Below, in pieces: positions 32,965-42,259 of a DNA stretch of 55,414 nucleotides; the stretch's first letter is position 1, and every line of letters begins with the position of its first letter. Origin of the DNA: Bacillota bacterium (GTDB taxonomy: Bacteria; Bacillota; Clostridia; Acetivibrionales; DSM-1351); contig JAEYNY010000158.1 of assembly GCA_023412275.1 (NCBI GenBank), positions 1-55,414 of the forward strand, given 5' to 3'. Below the pieces are notes generated by a model. That model saw only the letters and a list, made by a program, of their open reading frames with translations. It did not search any database and was not told where the DNA came from. The position numbers were made by a program, and so were the translations under genes.

Positions 32965-35586
32965 TTAAAATGAGGTAATTATCCCCAATAAGTAACTTTT
33001 AAATACTGCCAAGTCAATAGCATTTACAGAACCATCATGATTAACATCAGCAGCAATCAATTGTGTATCAGTAAGTGTTGTTGGACTAAGAATATATCTT
33101 TTTAATGCCGCAAAATCGAGAGCATCAATTCGACCGTCTTCATTAATGTCTCCAATAGTAGGAGTTGGTGTATTGGAGTTAGGCTCGCCATATACAATAC
33201 CTCTTCCATTGGTTGCAACAAATACACGTCCATAAACTCTTAAATCTCCTGTAATTGAGTAGTTTATAGAACCATACTGGTGCTGATCGTCATTTACTCT
33301 GACCCAGCTTTTAGCCATATCATCGGAACGATAGACTGCATATAGACCGTCTTTTTCACCGCACATATAGATTGCCAGGTAATCTTCTCCATCCTTGGCT
33401 TTACCGAATCCAACTACATCAGATCTGGTAATGTCGCTAACTTTATTGATTGTTTTACCGCCGTCAGTTGTGTAGGAAAGACCTGTGGTTGAACCGGGAA
33501 TCCAAACATGTCCTTCTTTATTAGGAACTGCTTTGATTTTGGAAGTAGCAGCCTCAAGACCTGTTTTTACAGCTGTGAATGTTAGGCCTCCATCGTTACT
33601 TGAATAGAAAGTATTATTTGCATATGCATAGAATACTTTCGGGTTAACTCTGTCCGAACAAACATTTGCACCTGCAGGAAGTGTGCTGACTGCTTTCCAG
33701 CCACCATTTACAAAGCATACAACTCCCTGACTTGTGCCTGTTGACCAGACAAAGGTTGAACCGTCTGCAGACACTGCAACAGTACCACCCTGTACAATGT
33801 CATCTGCAGTATTTGCAGGGAATGTATAACTTATATTTGGCTGAACTTCAGCCCATGTAGCGCCTCCATCTTTAGAAATGGCAACGCTTTTTTTGATCAT
33901 TTCATATTGTTCTTTATCAGTATTACCTACTCTTACTATGGTTTTCGGATTGAGCTCTGCATAATCCAAACCTGTAGTGCTGGTAAATCTAGGAGTTAGC
34001 ATCATCATGTCCGGACCTACTTTTAAGTCTTTATGTACGAATCCACAGATATCTCCAACCCCGCTTATGAGTTCTACGCCATTAATTGGCGGACATATCA
34101 GACTTAAAACAGCAGTTTCTTCAACTCCCGTTCCCATAACTTCGATATTTACTAATTTACCACTATCCCAATCTGTCAGATTTTTTGAACCATAAATAGT
34201 AGCACCTGTACCATACATCATTTCATTGGAATCAAACGGATTGATTGCTAGAGCGCTCATCATCCAGCCAAGCTTTGGTGCAGGATAATTCATTATTTCG
34301 TCACCTGTTACCAAACCACCGCTTGCTGCGTTTATCTTATTTCCAAATGTAAGCCATGGAGCTTTCGAAATATCCATTGTATATTTAAGGTTTCTTGATG
34401 GATATGAGTCACCGTGTTCCCAAATAGCATTCCAGGTTTTACCTGCATCCCTTGAACGGAAAATAAAGTTATCAGGCCACCAGGATTGAAGTGACGATAT
34501 TATAAGTGTATCAGGATTTTGTGCATCAACACTTAAACCTGAAAATCCGTAGTAGTTTTCATACTTTGGTGAACCATCCCAGTTTTTCCCGGAAGGAGGT
34601 GTTATATCTGTCCAAACACCTGTATTTGTATCATATTTATAAACTGCACCGTCATCACACTGATAAGGACCTCCCCTATCGCAATATGTAACATATAAAA
34701 TTCCTTTGCTGCTTACAATTGCATGCTGAGGGATACCAATTTTCAAAGCTTTACTGTTATGTTGTGTAAAAGTACTTTCTGTTGGTTGACCTTCAACCGG
34801 GCTCCATGTTGCTCCTGCATCATGACTGACATACAGCGGATTCTTTTTATCAGCAACACCAACATAAATGTCCTTAGTCGGTGTACCTTTAGTACCCTTG
34901 TATGAATCAAAGGCTACAAAACATAATCCCAGATTATCCGATGAATACTCAAAATTGGGATCTTCAACATAGTTTCCTACATTTGTGAAACTGCTGACCT
35001 TTGCCCATGTTTTACCATAGTCTGTACTTTTCCAGAGGCCATTACCGCTTCTTGCCGCAAAATATAATATGTTATTGCTGTTAGGATCAATCATCAAACG
35101 TTCACCAACTGAACGCCCCGGCATGTTTCCTCCGAATTTGAAAGGCAGCTCCGTCCTTTGCCACGTTTTACCGTAGTCTTCAGAACGAAGAATATATCCG
35201 TTCATTGATGTCCAACTGTTTGTATATGTACCGGCTGCTATATAAACTCTGTTTGTATCAACCGGGTCGGTAGCTATACTTTCACACCCTAAAAGGTTCC
35301 ATTCATCCGGCGATACCCAGTCGGTAATAGGTTCCCATTCTAATGTTTGCTTGTTTCTTATATATGCTCCACCCATGTCGGTACGAGCATAAACAAGGCC
35401 CTTCTCTGTTGGGTTATAAACAATTCCGCAAACATATCCTCCTCCTCCGCCTATTTTAACATTATCCCAATTATACGAAGCACTTACGGCTCCATTGGCG
35501 GATAAAGGTTGTACTAATAGAGAAGTACACGTAAAAACGATAAGTAAAAATAAAATCATAATTTTTTTGGTATTTCTAATCTTCAT
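32965..35586 (-). CDS. Cellulosomal xyloglucanase, GH74 plus type I dockerin
   Basis: The 873-residue secreted enzyme is expected to cut xyloglucan. Residues 1-33 are a signal peptide (KIMILFLLIVFTCTSLLVQP). The GH74 tandem seven-bladed propellers follow, with repeated Asp-box-like motifs (SEDYGKTW, SKDGGATW, SRDAGKTW, SNDGGLTF). Asp70 in YARTDMGGAY is the likely catalytic base of the family. Residues about 811-873 form a dockerin (GDINEDGRIDALDFAALKRY and DVNHDGSVNAIDLAVFKSYL) for cohesin binding. Its position with a GH5-dockerin gene in the same window supports a cellulosome-producing host. It is monocistronic with a strong SD (GGAGG) and a long 5' region. Confidence 0.95.
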   Translation of the reverse strand: MKIRNTKKIMILFLLIVFTCTSLLVQPLSANGAVSASYNWDNVKIGGGGGYVCGIVYNPTEKGLVYARTDMGGAYIRNKQTLEWEPITDWVSPDEWNLLGCESIATDPVDTNRVYIAAGTYTNSWTSMNGYILRSEDYGKTWQRTELPFKFGGNMPGRSVGERLMIDPNSNNILYFAARSGNGLWKSTDYGKTWAKVSSFTNVGNYVEDPNFEYSSDNLGLCFVAFDSYKGTKGTPTKDIYVGVADKKNPLYVSHDAGATWSPVEGQPTESTFTQHNSKALKIGIPQHAIVSSKGILYVTYCDRGGPYQCDDGAVYKYDTNTGVWTDITPPSGKNWDGSPKYENYYGFSGLSVDAQNPDTLIISSLQSWWPDNFIFRSRDAGKTWNAIWEHGDSYPSRNLKYTMDISKAPWLTFGNKINAASGGLVTGDEIMNYPAPKLGWMMSALAINPFDSNEMMYGTGATIYGSKNLTDWDSGKLVNIEVMGTGVEETAVLSLICPPINGVELISGVGDICGFVHKDLKVGPDMMMLTPRFTSTTGLDYAELNPKTIVRVGNTDKEQYEMIKKSVAISKDGGATWAEVQPNISYTFPANTADDIVQGGTVAVSADGSTFVWSTGTSQGVVCFVNGGWKAVSTLPAGANVCSDRVNPKVFYAYANNTFYSSNDGGLTFTAVKTGLEAATSKIKAVPNKEGHVWIPGSTTGLSYTTDGGKTINKVSDITRSDVVGFGKAKDGEDYLAIYMCGEKDGLYAVYRSDDMAKSWVRVNDDQHQYGSINYSITGDLRVYGRVFVATNGRGIVYGEPNSNTPTPTIGDINEDGRIDALDFAALKRYILSPTTLTDTQLIAADVNHDGSVNAIDLAVFKSYLLGIITSF

Positions 35587-36228
35587 AAGATTTACCTCCT
35601 AGATTTTTTTATTCCTTTAGACTTATAAAACTAACAAGCACAAAAAAACTTAGCCCCCCTTTCTTTTTAATGTAATATCTTTAGCTACCTGTGTTTTGTA
35701 CAAATGACTTTGGCAACATAATTCAATATGTGGACTTCCGCACCAGAGCACTTATCTTTGGCAGTGTGACGATAATTTTAAGTTGGGATAGTAGGTTGTG
35801 AGTAATGAATAAATTTATAGGAAGGCATAGATACCATAAACTCTGGTTCTAAGGTTTCTGATATGGTACACATTCTTCAGGCCTTGAAAAATGCCTCATT
35901 TGTCGATTCTTGTTAGAAAAGTGGAACATTTCTACTGCAAATTTTTGCATAGAGGGAACGTTTGATACATGGTTCTTCTTATTAGAGAAGTACCCCTTTT
36001 GAGTTGTTTAATAGGTGAATCGCCCCCTTACTATTGTTCTGTCGGTGCTTAACAAATTCTTAGGAGATAAAGCTTTCACCTTTTGTTTTATTATGGTGCC
36101 CAATATATTACTTTTTCAAGGTTCGCGTTTGTACGAAACTAAGGTAGCTAGTACTTTGTAAAGTTCCCTTATAATACTTCAATTACTATAAATATACAAT
36201 ATAGATATTAAACTTACAATATTAAAAA
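35587..36228. other. Long gene-free interval, possibly decayed DNA
   Basis: About 640 bp upstream of the GH74 gene without any ORF backed by an SD. Base composition is less AT-rich than neighbouring gaps between about 35690 and 36150, which suggests former coding or mobile DNA, but no frame gives a recognisable protein. Small inverted repeats (ACCATA...TATGGT near 35832-35866, TGCAAATTTTTGCA at 35936-35949) are the only structure. The GH74 promoter must lie here. Confidence 0.4.
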
Positions 36229-36294
36229 TTATAGGTAGACATTCGTAGAATTTATAGGTAGGGATTTGTAGAATATATATGAATGTTTACCTAT
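36229..36294. repeat. Two direct and one inverted copy of an ATAGGTA-type motif
   Basis: TTATAGGTAGACATTCGTAG (copy 1 begins 36229) and TTATAGGTAGGGATTTGTAG (copy 2 begins 36252) are 23 bp apart and differ at 3 of 22 positions. GAATGTTTACCTAT (36281-36294) is an inverted 14-bp copy. The cluster lies about 270 bp upstream of the MBL gene and could be regulator-binding sites. Confidence 0.5.
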
Positions 36295-36348
36295 TTAGCT
36301 TTATCCCAAATCCAATTGAAAATTCGTGAAATGAAATAACACAACGCT

Positions 36349-36442
36349 TATCAATCGAAACTTGTTAAATCAGTATATCACCATGTTCAACCAATATTTT
36401 AAGTGCTTTTAACATGTCTTCCAGACATAATAAGGTGTATTC
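36349..36442 (-). pseudogene. Relic copy of the FliG-C-like gene end
   Basis: On the minus strand this encodes LKALKILVEHGDILI and a stop, nearly identical to the end of the frameshifted gene at 37821. About 66 bp (36349-36415) match 37802-37868 with about 6 differences, extending past the stop. Before it, a stretch reading MSGR matches the same gene but roughly 80 bp between are deleted and the frame is lost. It is a decayed duplicate on the other side of the MBL gene. Confidence 0.75.
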
Positions 36443-36562
36443 GATTGACTAATTATGTATTAATTACTATAATATGGTTGTTATTAACAATCTCAATCCG
36501 GAGAGAGCTTATTAATATACACTATTAATAATTATTATTTTTTATAAAGGAAGGTTGAAATT

Positions 36563-37690
36563 ATGAAAAAAGCTAGAGTACTTATTTGTTTACTCGCTAT
36601 TGTATCATTAATAATTACACCATTAACTGTATCAGCCAGTTTACCGATAGCTACCACTACAACTTTATACATTGACACTGCCAAAATCGGTGAAGCTGAT
36701 TCATTTCTCATTAGCAAGAATAAGCAATTCATGATGGTTGATACAGGTAAGGCTGATTATGTAAAGGATGATGCTAACAAAACAGTTACATATAAAGAAA
36801 AAGATTGGCCATGGGTAAAAAATATTCTTGACAGCAGGGGTGTTACAAATCTAAAAGCCTTAGTAATTACTCATTATGATATTGATCATGTTGGTAATTT
36901 TTTAAATGTAATAGATTATATTAAACAAAAGAATGGCATAATTGAGCACATATACGCTAGAAAATATACTTCTGCTCAATTAAACACATTAACAGAAGTG
37001 AGACGTACTAATTATGTCATGTTTGTCAATGGAATTTTAAAATACTTGAATCGCAGTTCTGAACAGTTCAATCTCTACAGTTACGATACTGTTGCTGTTG
37101 CTGAAAAAACTAACAGTTTATTTGGTTCTGGGAATGGATTATGGATTTTCCCTACAAGAACTAATACAATTGCTGATTTTACACTTGATGGAAATACCAC
37201 TGTAAAATGGCTTAATAAATGGGAATCTTATGTTGTTCCAGGTATGGATTCTAGTAGTGTTGATGATGCAGTTAATAACGATTCCCTAACCTTTACATTA
37301 AAATTTGATAAGAATCAGACTGGTAACGCACAGTCAATGCTGTTCACTGGTGATATTTCTTGGACACCTCAAGCTGAATTAGTTACTAATTGTCCAGCTT
37401 ATATAAAAAATACTGGTATTTTAAAGGTGCCCCACCACGGAATTCCTAATTATCAGAATAAAACATTTATAAATTTTGTAGCTCCATCCTATTCATTTGT
37501 CACAACCGCTTCATCATATAATAGAATTCCCAGCATGAAAGATTATGGGAAATTCGGTAATATCTATTACTCAAATACTGCCTCCGCTGTAACTGATTAC
37601 TGTACGATAGCAATTAGAATAAAGGCCCCTTCACTAGTTTTTGACGATACATCTTTGTGCTTTCATAGTGTAGATACTGATCCAAATTAA
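36563..37690 (+). CDS. Secreted metallo-beta-lactamase-fold hydrolase (ComEC-C-like)
   Basis: The 375-residue protein starts at ATG with GGAAGG nearby. The signal peptide is about 1-26 (VLICLLAIVSLIITPLTVSA). MBL-fold metal motifs are THYDIDHVGN (His104, Asp106, Asp108, His109), LFTGDIS and VPHHG, the arrangement seen in ComEC/Rec2-type and phosphodiesterase-like MBL proteins. The second His of HxHxDH is Asp, as is common in that branch. Secretion suggests action on extracellular nucleotide or phosphoester substrates; this is inference. It stands alone, flanked by a relic and a frameshifted copy of an AraC/FliG-C gene, so it probably arrived in that locus. Confidence 0.83.
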   Translation: MKKARVLICLLAIVSLIITPLTVSASLPIATTTTLYIDTAKIGEADSFLISKNKQFMMVDTGKADYVKDDANKTVTYKEKDWPWVKNILDSRGVTNLKALVITHYDIDHVGNFLNVIDYIKQKNGIIEHIYARKYTSAQLNTLTEVRRTNYVMFVNGILKYLNRSSEQFNLYSYDTVAVAEKTNSLFGSGNGLWIFPTRTNTIADFTLDGNTTVKWLNKWESYVVPGMDSSSVDDAVNNDSLTFTLKFDKNQTGNAQSMLFTGDISWTPQAELVTNCPAYIKNTGILKVPHHGIPNYQNKTFINFVAPSYSFVTTASSYNRIPSMKDYGKFGNIYYSNTASAVTDYCTIAIRIKAPSLVFDDTSLCFHSVDTDPN

Positions 37691-37718
37691 TAGAAGTAAT
37701 ATAAATACTGCATCACTA

Positions 37719-37748
37719 TTAGACCGATGGCATAAGCTGTCGGTCTAA
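37719..37748 (+). terminator. Hairpin after the MBL gene
   Basis: TTAGACCGA (37719-37727) and TCGGTCTAA (37740-37748) form a 9-bp stem with a 12-nt loop; the following sequence (ATTTATG) is only weakly T-rich. Confidence 0.6.
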
Positions 37749-37820
37749 ATTTATGAAGAGAAGATTTAATCAAAATTATATAATTATTTTGTTATGTTAA
37801 TGCTCATCAATCGAAACTTG

Positions 37821-38561
37821 TTAAATCAGTATATCGCCATGCTCAACCAACATTTTAAGTGCTTTTAAAATAATCTTTTGAGCGTTAGTAACCTCTTGCA
37901 AAATAATTTTATCCATACTTGATATCTCTTCAATAACCACACAAGCTTGTCTTCCTGACATATTCATTAAAACCTTTTCCTGTATTGCTCCACTAGCACC
38001 AGATAAGGCATCAGCAAGTGTCATCAGGTCAATTTCTCTGATTAGACGCTGAATAGATCTGCTATCCATCTTTTGATTACTGGCAGTATTTTTTCTTTTT
38101 CATCATTACTGCACCTGGCCTCCTTATAAACCTGACTATTTAACATAATATAATTCAACTCCTCATAATCATTTTTTGATTTACTAATCAGCTCCACGTG
38201 GCATCTTTTATAGTTTCCGGGTGTCACTCCATAATACCGTTTAAAAGCTCGACAAAAGCCGTCTTGTGATTCTAAGCAGTATTTTAGAGCAATTTCGCAA
38301 ACATTACTACTTTCGTTCATTAATTCTGATATTGCAGCACGAAGTCGTTGACGCCTAACATATTCCAATATTGTTTCTCCGGTCATTTTTTCTGAAATAC
38401 CGGCTTAAATAATATGATGAATAATGCATGTGTGCTGCGATATAATCAAGAGAAATCTGCTCTTTCAGGTTTTCATTAATGTAGTTTTTTACATCTTGTA
38501 TGTTCATGAACACTCCTAAAACATTTCTTTCTATAGTTTGATTATAAGTGAGACAAATCAA
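37821..38561 (-). pseudogene. AraC-type HTH protein with FliG C-terminal-like domain, split by frameshifts
   Basis: Three overlapping frames make one protein. The first (38561-38355) gives an AraC first HTH ending SSYYLSRYFRK. The second (38386-38042) resumes exactly with MTGETILEYVRRQRLRAAIS and the second HTH (CLESQDGFCRAFKRYYGVTP). The third (38069-37821) is an 82-residue FliG-C-like domain (SIQRLIREIDLMTLADALSG, IQEKVLMNMSGRQACVVIEE, ending ALKMLVEHGDILI). The first break is at a run of six A: one A fewer would restore the frame. An AraC-FliG-C fusion is odd because FliG-C normally belongs to the flagellar switch. It may be a pseudogene, a slippage-expressed gene or a sequencing error. 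Confidence 0.72.
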
Positions 38562-38623
38562 AGTTTCTCGATATTTCTTGCTCTTTTTATTATTTTTATT
38601 TCAAAAGTGATTTTTTTTAAATT

Positions 38624-38777
38624 ATGGATATGAGATTTGATATTTCATATTACCCAAAATCAGATAAGGACTGTGCAGAAAATTTAAAAATGAAGAAATA
38701 AAAAAATATATGAAAAGGTTAAAGAAAAAACTAATAGTTTCTTTGAAAGGATTGACGATAAATATGCTCTTATATAA
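38624..38777 (+). pseudogene. Possible frameshifted gene fragment
   Basis: Three successive plus frames join into a sensible C-terminal sequence: MDMRFDISYYPKSDKDCAEN then LK, NEEIK, KIYEKVKEKTNSFFERIDDK and YALI before a stop, with breaks at two poly-A runs (A5 and A7). There is no SD. It overlaps the HAD gene end by 8 nt. The family is not recognised. Confidence 0.3.
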
Positions 38778-39588
38778 CTTTTAGTAGTGTTTTTAACGCA
38801 AATGCTATTCCATCATTATCATTATCTTTTGTAACCATTCTGGCTACATTTTTTATTTTGTCTTCTGCATTCCCCATTGCTATGCTATTTTCATATTCCA
38901 ACAACATTTCAATATCATTGAAATCATCGCCGAATACAGCAATTTCCTTTTTATCCAGCATAAGTTCTTTTCTTATTTTTTCTATACTTTCTTTTTTACT
39001 GATTTCTTGATTTACAATCTGAATTACCTTGCCTTTATCGGTCAAATACATATTAGCTTTATCTTCGCAATAAGCTTTCAAGTCGTTAACCAGTTCGTCC
39101 GGAATCAATGTGACTGAATCATGACAGTTTTCATAATGAATTAAAATTTTAACAATTTCATTTCTTTTTGCCTTATTTATTTCTAAAGAATCTTTCTTTT
39201 CAATCCCCCACTTTATATATGATGTTTCATATAATGGATACCTAAATGCATGAATCTCATTTTTTAGTTGCAATGCTATATTAAGTCTTTCATATTTACT
39301 TGATTTGTTAATACAATAACTCACTATGTTCTCAGGAATAAAAATATACTCACTATGGCTGCCAATTCTAATACACCCACCATTGCAATATGTTCCTCCA
39401 TGAAAAAGTTCAATTACTTCATCAGTAAAGGACAGCATTTTCTGGATTAAAGGTGGTCTTCCAGTTGTGATAAACAGTTTTATTCCATTTTCTCTACATT
39501 GTTTTAATGCATTAATTGTAGAATCATCAATAATCTTGTTACTATTAAGCAAAGTCCCATCCAAATCAAAAAAGATTGCTTTAATCAT
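38770..39588 (-). CDS. Cof-type HAD-superfamily phosphatase
   Basis: About 272 residues from ATG 39588, which follows GGAGG by 7 nt; an upstream ATG at 39666 has no SD. HAD motifs are I FFDLDGTLLNS, II LFITTGRP, III KKESIEKIRKEL (Lys) and IV VFGDDFNDIEML followed by SIAMGNA. Members of the Cof family dephosphorylate sugar phosphates or similar metabolites; the substrate is unassigned. It is monocistronic. Confidence 0.88.
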   Translation of the reverse strand: MIKAIFFDLDGTLLNSNKIIDDSTINALKQCRENGIKLFITTGRPPLIQKMLSFTDEVIELFHGGTYCNGGCIRIGSHSEYIFIPENIVSYCINKSSKYERLNIALQLKNEIHAFRYPLYETSYIKWGIEKKDSLEINKAKRNEIVKILIHYENCHDSVTLIPDELVNDLKAYCEDKANMYLTDKGKVIQIVNQEISKKESIEKIRKELMLDKKEIAVFGDDFNDIEMLLEYENSIAMGNAEDKIKNVARMVTKDNDNDGIAFALKTLLKVI

Positions 39589-39764
39589 ACATATACCTCC
39601 AAAGAAATACTCATTTGTTTTAAATTGATATGAAGTAAAAATCTGTATATTGCTTTCCATTATCAAGAAATAATTTTATATTGTCAAGAATATAATATAA
39701 TTTCGACAGGATAAGCTTGGAAGTATACTTATTATTAAATCCACCCACAATATATAATAAAATA

Positions 39765-39806
39765 AAACTGGTGCAAAAGATTCATTTCCATCCTTTACAC
39801 CAGTTT
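39765..39806 (-). terminator. Terminator of glmS
   Basis: Read on the minus strand, AAACTGGTGTAAAGGA pairs with TCTTTTGCACCAGTTT (one mismatch) and is followed by TATTTTATTATAT. It lies about 55 nt after the glmS stop. Confidence 0.8.
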
Positions 39807-39862
39807 ACAACTAAATTTGTCATCATTGTTATAGAGTAGTCAGTTGTTGTACCCCATCCCTC

Positions 39863-41689
39863 TTACTCCACCGTTACACTCTTAGCAAGATTCCTTGGCT
39901 TATCAACATCGCAGCCCTTTTCTATTGCCATATAGTAAGCAAATAGTTGTAACGGGGTAACTGCTGAAATTGGAGCAGTTAATGAGTCCACGTCCGGTAT
40001 TGTTATTACAGTGTCTGCTGTCTTTCTCAGTTCCTCTGCATGCTTTTCCTGTGTAATTGCAAGAACCACCGCACCTCTGGCCTTAACCTCACGGATATTG
40101 CTTACCATCTTGTCAAACAGGGTATCCTGAGTCATTGGGCAAACAACAAGAGTTCCTTTTTCAATAAGTGCAATTGTTCCGTGCTTCAATTCGCCACCTG
40201 CGTATGCCTCCGAGTGAATGTAGGAGATTTCCTTTAGCTTCAATGAGCCTTCCAATGAGAGAGCGTAGTCAAGGCCTCTTCCTATAAAGAATATACTCTT
40301 TGCATTGTAATGCTGATGAGCAAATTTCTGTATATCGTCCTTATTCTCCAGTATCTTTTCAATATCGTTTGGAATCTCTTTTAGCTGATTGAGAACAGCG
40401 TCGGCTTCCTCTTTTGTGATTGTACCCTTTTTAAGTCCAAGCTCTAGAGCCACCATATAAAGAGCTGTCAACTGAGTATTGTACGCTTTTGTTGATGCAA
40501 CTGCAATTTCAGGCCCTGCCCATGTGTATAAAACATCATCTGAATCACGTGCAATAGAGCTACCTACAACATTAACTATAGATAGAATTCTTGCTCCCCT
40601 TTTCTTTGACTCACGAAGGGCAAACAGGGTATCCAGAGTTTCTCCCGACTGACTTATTATTATTGTCATATTCTTATCCGAAATAAGAGGATCACGGTAA
40701 CGGAATTCAGATGCAACATCTACTTCTACCGGGATTCTGCAAAGCTTTTCAATAATGTATTTTCCTATAACACCCGCATGATATGCTGTTCCGCAAGCAA
40801 CAATATAGATTTTATCTAGCTTATTTATATCATCCTCGGTTATGGTTACATTATCAAGAACCAGTCCACCGTCCTTTAAACGAGGATTTATAGTATCCCT
40901 TATAACCTTTGGTTCTTCATACATTTCCTTCATCATAAAATGCTCGTAGCCACCCTTTTCAGCAGCTTCTACATCCCAGTTTACCTTGAAAATCTCTTTA
41001 TCAACAGGAGCACCAAGGCTATTGAAAACCTGTACGCTGTCTCTTGTGAGAATAGCAACTTCCTTATCCTCAAGAATATAAATATTTCTTGTATATTCAA
41101 GAATTGCAGGAATATCCGAAGCAATAAAGTTTTCGCCTTCCCCAAGACCGATAATCAAAGGACTGTCTTTTCTTGCGCAGACAAACATATTTTCATCGTC
41201 CTTGCAAAGAACTCCCAGTGCATAGGACCCTTCGATTTCATCAATTGCCTTCATTACTGCATCTACAAGGTCTCCATCATAGTAATATTCCACAAGGTGT
41301 GCAATAACTTCGGTATCAGTCTCTGATTTAAAAACATATCCTTGACCTTTTAAAAACTCTTTTATTTGCATATAGTTTTCAATAATACCGTTATGGACAA
41401 CAACTATTTCACCTGACTGACTTATGTGGGGGTGTGAATTAACGTCATTAGGCTCTCCATGAGTAGCCCATCTGGTATGGCCGATTCCCATACAACCGTT
41501 TAACTTCTCTGTTTCCAGCTTCTCTTCCAGACATGCTAGTCTGCCCTTGCACTTGATAACCTTTAAAATTCCACCCTCATTAACAGAGACACCTGCTGAA
41601 TCGTATCCTCTGTATTCAAGCTTTGACAATCCATTTATAAGAACAGGTACTGCTTTTCTATTTCCAATATATCCAACTATTCCGCACAT
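39863..41689 (-). CDS. glmS: Glutamine-fructose-6-phosphate aminotransferase (isomerizing)
   Basis: This 608-residue enzyme makes glucosamine-6-phosphate from fructose-6-phosphate and glutamine, the first step to UDP-GlcNAc. It has N-terminal glutaminase (Cys2 in MCGIVGYIG, GHTRWATHGEPND) and two SIS domains (ACGTAYHAG; SQSGETLDT; ELKHGTIALIE), ending DKPRNLAKSVTVE, the standard C-terminus. Full length for the family. It starts at ATG behind AAGGAG and is preceded by a glmS ribozyme, so it is controlled by GlcN6P. Its partner glmM lies 1.7 kb upstream. Confidence 0.97.
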   Translation of the reverse strand: MCGIVGYIGNRKAVPVLINGLSKLEYRGYDSAGVSVNEGGILKVIKCKGRLACLEEKLETEKLNGCMGIGHTRWATHGEPNDVNSHPHISQSGEIVVVHNGIIENYMQIKEFLKGQGYVFKSETDTEVIAHLVEYYYDGDLVDAVMKAIDEIEGSYALGVLCKDDENMFVCARKDSPLIIGLGEGENFIASDIPAILEYTRNIYILEDKEVAILTRDSVQVFNSLGAPVDKEIFKVNWDVEAAEKGGYEHFMMKEMYEEPKVIRDTINPRLKDGGLVLDNVTITEDDINKLDKIYIVACGTAYHAGVIGKYIIEKLCRIPVEVDVASEFRYRDPLISDKNMTIIISQSGETLDTLFALRESKKRGARILSIVNVVGSSIARDSDDVLYTWAGPEIAVASTKAYNTQLTALYMVALELGLKKGTITKEEADAVLNQLKEIPNDIEKILENKDDIQKFAHQHYNAKSIFFIGRGLDYALSLEGSLKLKEISYIHSEAYAGGELKHGTIALIEKGTLVVCPMTQDTLFDKMVSNIREVKARGAVVLAITQEKHAEELRKTADTVITIPDVDSLTAPISAVTPLQLFAYYMAIEKGCDVDKPRNLAKSVTVE

Positions 41690-41944
41690 ATTAATTCTCC
41701 TTCTATATTTGTTAGTTTACATAATTAATCCTTGTTCCAATGGTTTTAGCTAACCATAAACTTTATTAAACGCACTTCTACCCTAAAAAAAGATACACTT
41801 CACCCTTAGTACAGGCGAAAAATCAACGCAAAAATAACGCATAAGTGTAAAAAGGGCAAAACAAAAACACCTTCCCAATTTCTAAAAACAATATTAATTT
41901 TTATTATATAATGAATTTTATAAGATATTATACAGGATCAGTTA

Positions 41945-42108
41945 CATGAGACCATTTTGTTTTTGCAGTCACCTGCAAGTTTTGTTTAGTCTCTCTCGAC
42001 CGTAACAGCCGGAAGGTATCCGCCGAATCTTTCGATACGACACACGTTGTTTGTGCATCGCTTCCTTCTCCTCGTCAACAGATTATTAATAAAATCTGTC
42101 CTGGCGCC
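41945..42108 (-). ncRNA. glmS ribozyme: glmS ribozyme-riboswitch
   Basis: On the minus strand the core motifs of the self-cleaving glmS riboswitch appear in order: GGCGCCAGGACAGAT at the 5' end (cleavage expected before GCGCC, between 42108 and 42107), ATCTGTTGACGAGGAG, TATCGAA, ATTCGGCGGATACCTTCC, GGCTGTTACGGTCGAGAGAG and a 3' P4 hairpin (TTGCAGgtgaCTGCAA, about 41962-41978). GlcN6P binding triggers cleavage and mRNA decay. The leader between ribozyme and glmS is about 250 nt. Confidence 0.92.
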
Positions 42109-42259
42109 TTTTTAATTCAATTTAATCCTGCCTTTTTTTCCACCCCCTTAGTATCCAGTTATTACTTAAATTCATCCACATCTATACTACAATATATTAT
42201 ATATACTACAAAATTGTCAACACTATTCACAGTTTTTTAACTTTTGTGGAAAATTGTTA

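Noticed and set aside
35690..36150. Decayed insertion sequence upstream of GH74
   Set aside because: Translations in several frames gave no recognisable transposase motif and no terminal repeats were found.
38355..38400. Programmed -1 ribosomal frameshift at A AAA AAT
   Set aside because: The needed shift is +1 (or -2); a -1 shift would hit TGA at once.
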